A stretch of DNA of 64,000 bases from Neurospora intermedia (Eukaryota > Ascomycota > Sordariomycetes > Sordariales > Sordariaceae), in assembly GCA_037102815.1 (NCBI GenBank), contig BTPP01000005.1:2976001-3040000 (forward strand). Direction: 5' to 3'. The translations under genes were made by a program, and so were the position numbers. The notes under the pieces are model-generated. The model made no database searches. It was not told where the DNA came from and saw nothing but the letters and a program-made list of their open reading frames with translations. The first letter of the stretch is position 1, and each line of letters starts with the position of its first letter. Shown here piece by piece: positions 57,650-64,000 of this stretch.

Positions 57650-60600
57650 ACCTTCTTGTCGGACGATTCGGCCTTAATATTCTTTTAATCCTTCTCATCT
57701 TCGGAGGAATCCTCCAAATCGGAATCAATAATTATCAATCCTTCAAAAACATCCGGCAGGGCGGATAATATAGAATTAATTTAGAAAGCCTTATATCGTT
57801 TATGGGCCTTCTCTATATATAGATATCCGGGATAATCGGTTATATAATATCGTTCTTTAAAATAAATAAAATACTTACCTTCTACTTACAACTTCCAGTA
57901 CTCTTCTAAAATAAACTTTTTATAAATAAATAAAGTACCGGGGAATTTATTTTAAATAAAGGTTCTAATAGTTTTCACTCCTAATAATTCTCTATATTGA
58001 GATTTCTTAGAGTAGGTATTATTAGATAAAGAATCTAATTAATAGCTTTCATCTAACGCTTAAATAAGGGTACAATATTATTTAAAGGATTTCTCGTTAT
58101 TTAAATAGGTAAATATAGTCGGGTTGTAAAGATGGGGTAGGAGTTTATACTTTAGGATAAACTTCTAATAGTAACGAAGAATTCTAATTTAACCAATTAA
58201 CCGTACAAAATTAACTTTAAAATCCTAGAATCGTTCTATAGTCTTTATAGTTAGTTTTTCGAATTCTATATTAACCTTCTCCCTAGAATTGTAATTTAGG
58301 TAGGCTTCCTTAAAATAGTCCAATAATTGTACAATAGTAGTTAAACGGAATCTACTACTATTAAACTTATAAATAAAAGGAAAGAAATTCTTAGCAGCTT
58401 TTCCTATTAAACAATTAATAATAACACTAAAGGCAGTATCCTCATTAGCGTAATAATCCGTATTAATACAAAATATATTATAAATTTAGTATAATTATAT
58501 TTTGAAAGATACTTTATTTTTACTCTTTTTACTATAGAATAAAGGAACTTCTAGAACCTTAGAAGACTTCTTTCTATAGCTACGGATTCTGAATAATAAA
58601 AAAAATTAGTCCGATTTAAAGTGTAAAAATCGATTAGAGGGGGTATTAGAGGGGTAACGCTTACGACGCTTATTATTATTATCCTCCTAACGATTAGGGA
58701 TTAATTAATTAGAATTGCTAGAATATTTAGAATTATTATTAGAGGAGTCGGGATTTCCCACTCCTACTCCTACGGATTTACGGGAATTACCTCTACTTAC
58801 TTTATTACTTAAAATATTATTAATCTAGGAGCGGCGGTATAAATTGCCGGGGGTACGACCCTTAGGGGGGCGAACTTCCTATATTATTCTTATAGGGATA
58901 TTATCGAAGGCTTTATTTATTTTAAATAAAATACGGATACTATACTTTCTATTAATTTAATTAGCCGTCGGTTCGCTACCGGTTTCTTCGTTAGGAATAA
59001 TATTCTTATATTTAATTATATTCTCTACTATAAGTAATAGAGTAGAAGTAAGGGGCCGATCCTTAATAATTAAAGAGTATTTTAAATAACGGTTATTCTT
59101 TTTAAATTTATTAATGAAATTTTTAGCGAATTATTAGGCTTTATAGGCTTTAGTAATTTAGGCCTTAAATTTAGCAATTTCAATTATGTAAATAGTCGAT
59201 TTATCTTTAGGGCGCGCGTAGCGCTAAGCTATATCTAATTAAATAATTAAAATATTAATCTATCCCTTCAACTTAATAATCTCTTCGCTATAGGTTAAAT
59301 AGGTTATATTAAGGGCCTTATAGTAAATTTTAGAGCTTTTTTCGATATATTTATTATAATCTACCGCTATTTTATCTAATGAATAATTATAGGTTATTTT
59401 AATATATTTAACCTTATTCTATTCCTCTTATAAAGCTTCTTCGGCGTAGCGGTAATCCTCTTCCGCGTCTACTAATTGTTTTTTCAAATTGGTACTACGG
59501 TCTATTTTAATAATAATATTTTATTCGCTTTTAAAGCGGGCGATAGTAGCTTCTTATTCCTTCGTTTTTTAAATAAAGTAAATAATAAAAGCGTATATCT
59601 TTTTAATAGTACCGTCGATATTAGTAAATATTTCGCTAATATTATTAATAATAGTATAGAACGTATATAAGGAAATAAAGTAGAACCAAATTTCGTTCTA
59701 TATATTAATCGGGTTTAAATTGAACGAATTAATAAATTAAGTAGAAGTTATCTTACTTTTCTAATTATAAAGGGTTAGGGATTGTTTAGTATCCTCTATA
59801 TACAATTAAAAATATAAATACCTAAATCCGGCGCGCATTTTCAAAGTATTGGCTATATAGTTTGTACGTTCAATAACGTCTCCCATAAGTTCGTTAAAAG
59901 AGAGTATAAAGCGGCGTATTGTAATTATAAATTCTATATTAATTATATAGGAATCCCTTATCTAAACGAAGGTATAATTTAATAAATCCTTAGTACTAAT
60001 TCCGGGTAAAGTAGATTTCTTAACTTTAAGGATATACTTATTAAAGTCCTTAATATTAATAAATAAACGCTTTATAATAGAAATACTAATGAGGGTTTTA
60101 TTTTTAATAGTTTTAATAACGTTAAAACTAAAGCGTATCTTCTTATAACGAATAGCTTAAATATAATAGATTAGGGTCGTATCAACCCTTCCTTTACCTT
60201 TATTATTTTTAGTAGGAAGAAGGCGACTTAGAACTCTCTACTATTATTAAGTAATACAAATACGTAGTATTAATAAATTGCGGGGAGTAATATCTTTACC
60301 GTTAATACCGTTTGGGGATTTACAATTTTTATTATAATTGCAAATAGAGGGGGTTTGGGTAAGCTCTCGGCTATTCTCCTCTATAGACGGGGAATTATTC
60401 TTATTAGGGGTATTGACCTTATTAATTTTATTTTTGTAAAGAGTATGGCTATTAGCCGTAGGACTACTATTAGGCTAGCTACTAGGATTCACTATATTGG
60501 TTATTGGACGGGATTGCAATAAATATAATTCCCTAATTAGGATTTTCTTATATCGGGTACGCGCTATAATATTGGGTCGTAACTCTAATTCTAACTAATT

Positions 60601-60700
60601 CAATATAAATAATTGAACGCTTTACGGGTTCTCGTTATAATCGAACGACTTCGGGGTTCTTAAGGGGTTAGGATATTATAATACCGTCCCTAGTCGTATA
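57650..60700 (-). pseudogene. Gypsy-4 gag remnant
   Basis: The minus-strand gag ends with a zinc knuckle near 57895-57845 reading Lys-Tyr-Phe-Ile-Tyr-Phe-Lys-Glu-Arg-Tyr-Tyr-Ile-Thr-Asp-Tyr-Pro; C-x2-C-x4-H-x4-C spacing is kept with ligands changed to Tyr. An acidic Asp/Glu/Ser stretch follows before the protease. Ser/Asn/Arg-rich segments lie at about 58690-58810. The 64-codon plus frame at 59476-59670 is antisense. Confidence 0.7.
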
Positions 60701-60721
60701 ATATTAATAGCTTTAATTTTA

Positions 60722-60965
60722 TATAAGGGCATGTACATCTACAAGCGAAAGCCAGCGCAAGGAAGGATATAACACAATTCAAATATAAAACTAAAGCTAA
60801 AGAAAGAAAGAAGGAAAGGGTAAAGGTGGGCTAGCTATACGCGATTAAGTAGGTACGTGCGTACCGAGCCCTGCCCGGTCGGGTGGGGCGTGCCACGAAG
60901 GCGGTACGCTGCCACGTGACCGGTGCCCTGCGTCCTCCAGGTTGTTACGGGTCTGGGCTATGACA
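60722..60965 (-). repeat. Gypsy-4 5' LTR
   Basis: 244 bp, starts tataagggcatgtac (RIP form of tgtgagggc) and ends ggctatgaca. Contains cacgtgac and a polypurine run near its left end. Confidence 0.92.
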
Positions 60966-60970
60966 ACAAC

Positions 60971-61351
60971 CTTTATTATAAAGTTAATCGACCTCCTTTT
61001 TTGATTTTCTATTTAGCCTTTGGGTAGGAGCTTATATTCCTCAGCCGCGAATACGAACTGTTTTATAATTATATTTTCTAATACTTTACTTATATAGTTT
61101 AATAGGGCGATAAGCCTCTATACGCCCGCGGTTTTCTATTATACCGCTATTTTACTAGGCTTTTTCAAAACTATTACTTTAGTATATTACTATTATACCG
61201 GGAATAAACCGAATAATAAGCTCCCCGTTACTATTATTACTAATACTTCCGCTAGTTTTCGTCCGTATACCTTAAGGTTTATTAGAGATTTAATCGCTTC
61301 CTAATACTTTATTAAGTACTATTTACTATATTATCTCTACTATATTATTAA
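60971..61351 (-). mobile_element. LINE-2, continuation right of Gypsy-4
   Basis: Sequence matches the RT region of the full-length LINE around 46510-46690 (shared order ...cctatttaaccctt..., ...aagcctctatacgcc...). It joins 52662 across the ACAAC duplication and is cut at about 61351 by MULE-3. The 5' part must lie beyond MULE-3, outside the window. Confidence 0.7.
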
Positions 61352-61460
61352 GAGACTCCCTCGGCACGCAGTGTCACTTTCCTACGTGCGCAGTGTACAC
61401 TGTGTATATAGGAGTCTCAAGGTTGCCATCCCTACGTACGCAGTGCCATAGCTATCCCTA
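61352..61460. repeat. Repeat-rich left terminus of MULE-3
   Basis: gagactcc (61352) pairs with ggagtctc (61411) as an inverted repeat. The motif acg(t/c)(a/g)cgcagtg occurs three times (about 61375, 61385 and 61434) and agtgtacact is a perfect palindrome. Possible transposase-binding sites. Confidence 0.5.
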
Positions 61461-61699
61461 ACCCTTATAGAACCAAACTGGACACGTTGAACTTAGTGAT
61501 TTAAACGTACAGCCATCGCAACAGCTGTAATGTACGGCATTTTCTGCAATTGACAAAAACATTGAGATTAGCAATTCTAATCAAACCCGACTACTCAACC
61601 ACTATAACTTTACGAAAACCAGTCGTATCAAGACAATTTCAACGTTAGTATACTCCTCGCAATGTACTCTATTTATTTATCAACGTTGTCTCCATACAG

Positions 61700-64000
61700 C
61701 ATATCGACTACCATCGAAATTAGTAGCGATTCTAGCTCCTACTATACCTCAAGCTCGAATGAGCTTACTCCTACATCTCCCGCTCCCGTCACTGCTCTGC
61801 TAACCTCTACTTAACGATCTACTAGTATTCCCAATGAGGGTTCTAGTGAGAGTTCTACTAACTCTAACTCTAACTCTGAATCTAAGTCTAAGTCTAAGTC
61901 TAAATTTAAATACAATATACCTAATCCAATAACTGAGGAGATTATACCCCAACTACTAGCGTCTATAAAAGAGGTATAAAAAGTATTCAACGACTAGGGG
62001 AAGGACTATAGCGTAGCCTTTATACGCAACTAAGTAGTAAATTATTAATAAGGCAAACCAACGTACTACCGGTTGATTTGTGACCGATATAGCTAGCCGA
62101 AGCCTTCTACTGCTAAACTTAGGAAAACGAGGAGTAGGAAGTATAGTTGTTAATAGATAGGTATAGTAATTATTCTTAAAGAGAATAATTAAAAATAGAT
62201 TTATCGACCTTCTGCCGATTTAACCTACTAGAAGTACAATTATCTACTATCGATATATATCTCTACCCACCCTCAATACCGCAAACGAACGGATAAGGTA
62301 TTTAAAAAAATTATTACTTTATTTTATTAACCCGGTATTAGGCCGAAGGATATTCTGACCGTTATTAAAAGAGAATTTAAAACTACTATATACACACTCA
62401 AGGATATTAATAATTAGTACTAACTTTTTAAAAAGAAGTAACGGTAGAATTATTAAGATACAATAACGTTTATTAAACTCTTCAATAACTATAAAGTCCT
62501 TTATATTATTAAATAGGCTAAAGATAACCTAGACTATTTATTCTATATTATATAGTTTTTTACCTACTCTCTCTTACAATAGTAGAAATTCCCTAAGTAT
62601 TGGGGTATTAATAATACCTATAAGATTAACTACTATAATTATCTATTAACGGTTATTACTAATATAATTAATACTAATTCTATTTACTCTAGTACTTTTA
62701 ATCTAATTAATAACAAGAGGGTTAATAACTTTACTTAATTAATAGGTATATTTAAGAAACTACGTATTAAAGCTAGAGCTTCTAAGCCAAAGGTTATTAT
62801 TATAGACTTTAATAACCAGATAAAGACAGTTATTACAACAATATTCCCAAATGCACAACAATAAATCTATATCTTTTATATTAACCGCAATATCCTTTTA
62901 TAAGTAAAGAAGAAATAGAAGCGAGCTAACGGCGAAGAGGAGAGTTCTAGCAGCGAGGACGAGCGAAAGCCCGTTCGTCTTAGCTAAAATAATGAAGTAG
63001 TCTTATAAATAGTAAATTTACAATCACAATTATAGTTATAGAAGGCTAGTAAGCATACTTATTATAGTCTCTTTAAACTCTGGAAGACTATTGTTTTTAC
63101 TATTAATAAGATTATATTTGTATAGCGATAGCAGCAGTTAATCGACGACTTTACTAATTAATAAAAGATATTACTATACTTATAAGAGACGTATATACTA
63201 TACCGGCATTAATAGGCTCGCTATTATATATCTTAATATTGCAATTTTGGTTTAATAGTCACTTCCCCTAACGAATTAATTAACTACCGTATTAAAGGAT
63301 ATTTTATAAGCGGTAAAAGTAATTTATTTACTCTTTATACTTCTATTTATACTATAATTAAGAAGGAATATAACTAGTATATTAAAGAGATTGCTAATTA
63401 GGATATTAAAATACGAAGTGAATTTACTAGACTAGAGATAGAAGTACTAGGAGACTTACTCTAGCGAATTACGTATCGTAGCCTTAGTCTCATTCGCAAT
63501 CAATTACGTATTGCTCAATCCGTAATACTTTTAAATAAAAGGCCAATATAAAATCTAGGGCAATATAACTATACTATTTAAAAGCAATATAATATACCCT
63601 ATTACTATAAGATCTTAATAAAGCTTATAATCAAAAGCCAATTTAGCCGCTGGGATATTCACCACCGCTATTATATCCAAACACCACTAATACATATTAT
63701 CTTCTTTACTTCTACTCTTTTCAATTACTAATACTTTAGTATTAGAATAGATATAACCCTTATTTACGTATTAAGGACCCTAAGATTGCCAATAGGATAA
63801 AGGGATGGCTAAAGAATAATATAATAGAATTACTATACAATTAATAAATCTTTAATACTACGAAATATAAAGGGAAGGGGAAGGGAAGAAAGAAGGGAGT
63901 AAGGAAGAGGGTAAAGAATAGTTAGATACTAAAACTATCGCTCCGCCGGCGGCAATCCTAGTTTAAAACGGTTAATAAGGTTAGTACGGGTAATGAGAGT
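61700..64000 (+). pseudogene. MULE-3 transposase remnant (C-terminus outside window)
   Basis: The frame starts at an ATA (ATG before RIP) near 61700 with Ser-Thr-Thr-Ile-Glu-Ile-Ser-Ser. A Ser/Asn/Lys tract of 6-bp repeats (61858-61908) precedes a FAR1-type domain (about 62000-62270) with Cys-Asp-Arg and a decayed HxxHNHPPS. The first catalytic box Asn-Asn-Thr-Tyr-Lys-Ile-Asn (62610, Asp to Asn) and second Ile-Asp-Phe (62805, Asp intact) are 65 codons apart, followed by Phe-Pro-Asn-Ala-Gln-Gln. The late Leu-Arg-Ile-Ala-Gln-Ser region (about 63500) is typical of fungal MULE C-termini. Inactive. Confidence 0.85.

Larger units (their letters stand above)
52663..60965 (-). mobile_element. Gypsy-4: complete Ty3/gypsy element, 8303 bp
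   Basis: 244-bp LTRs at 52663-52906 and 60722-60965, with ACAAC duplications at 52658-52662 and 60966-60970. Minus-strand order gag, protease, RT, RNase H, integrase. Same family as Gypsy-1. Inserted in the RT of LINE-2, whose sequence resumes at 60971. Confidence 0.93.
61352..64000 (+). mobile_element. MULE-3: Mutator-like DNA transposon, runs off the window
   Basis: The left end is inferred where RIP-degraded LINE-2 changes abruptly to clean sequence starting gagactccctcggcacg. The plus-strand transposase follows. The right TIR and the TSD partner are outside the window, so the exact end is unproven. Confidence 0.7.

Overview
The window looks like a piece of a filamentous ascomycete (Pezizomycotina) genome, taken from an AT-rich, gene-free repeat block. 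Almost every recognisable coding stretch is a transposable element destroyed by C-to-T / G-to-A changes in CpA/TpG context: TpA is very abundant, CpA and TpG are scarce, CpG survives, and Gln/Trp codons have become stops. That is the signature of repeat-induced point mutation (RIP), a fungal defence. I found no intact host gene. The longest open frames are chance survivors inside dead transposons. Domains, coordinates and target-site duplications (TSDs) were worked out by eye.

Layout. 1-3887: RIP-degraded sequence of unknown identity, a 50-bp tandem array, a 342-bp inverted-repeat element with a TA duplication, and a short unmutated island. 3888-4752: 5' fragment of a Tad1-like LINE (minus). 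4753-11170: Gypsy-1 (minus), 3' end lost, 5' LTR kept. 11171-14984: Gypsy-2 gag/protease remnant (minus). 14987-18031: Fot1/pogo-type DNA transposon with about 115-bp terminal inverted repeats (TIRs) and a TA TSD. 18034-19132: possible LTR plus a LINE/SINE tail remnant. 19133-22325: MULE-1, 8-bp TSD. 22367-38360: a complete Ty1/copia element (minus; 188-bp LTRs; TSD TATAG) that received five later insertions: MITE-D (23056-23598), MITE-A (26486-27077), complete Gypsy-3 (27688-34887, plus; TSD TAAAC), a tRNA-headed SINE (34932-35757, 13-bp TSD) and MITE-B (36466-37171). 39191-49963: a full-length Tad1-like LINE (minus, 17-bp TSD) carrying MULE-2 (39427-43247). 50530-51126: MITE-C. 51135-61351: a second LINE split by complete Gypsy-4 (52663-60965, minus; TSD ACAAC). 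61352-64000: MULE-3 (plus), running off the end.

How the parts relate. Removing each insertion at its TSD rejoins the reading frame of the element beneath; the copia protease, for example, reads through both the SINE and the Gypsy-3 junctions. The three MULE transposases keep the same 65-codon spacing between their first two catalytic Asp positions. MITE-D is an internally deleted MULE-2. MITE-A, -B and -C share subterminal sequence with MULE-1. The SINE shares its 3' tail with the LINE, suggesting it used LINE machinery. Long coding interiors are RIP-saturated, while short elements, TIRs and many LTRs are much less mutated.
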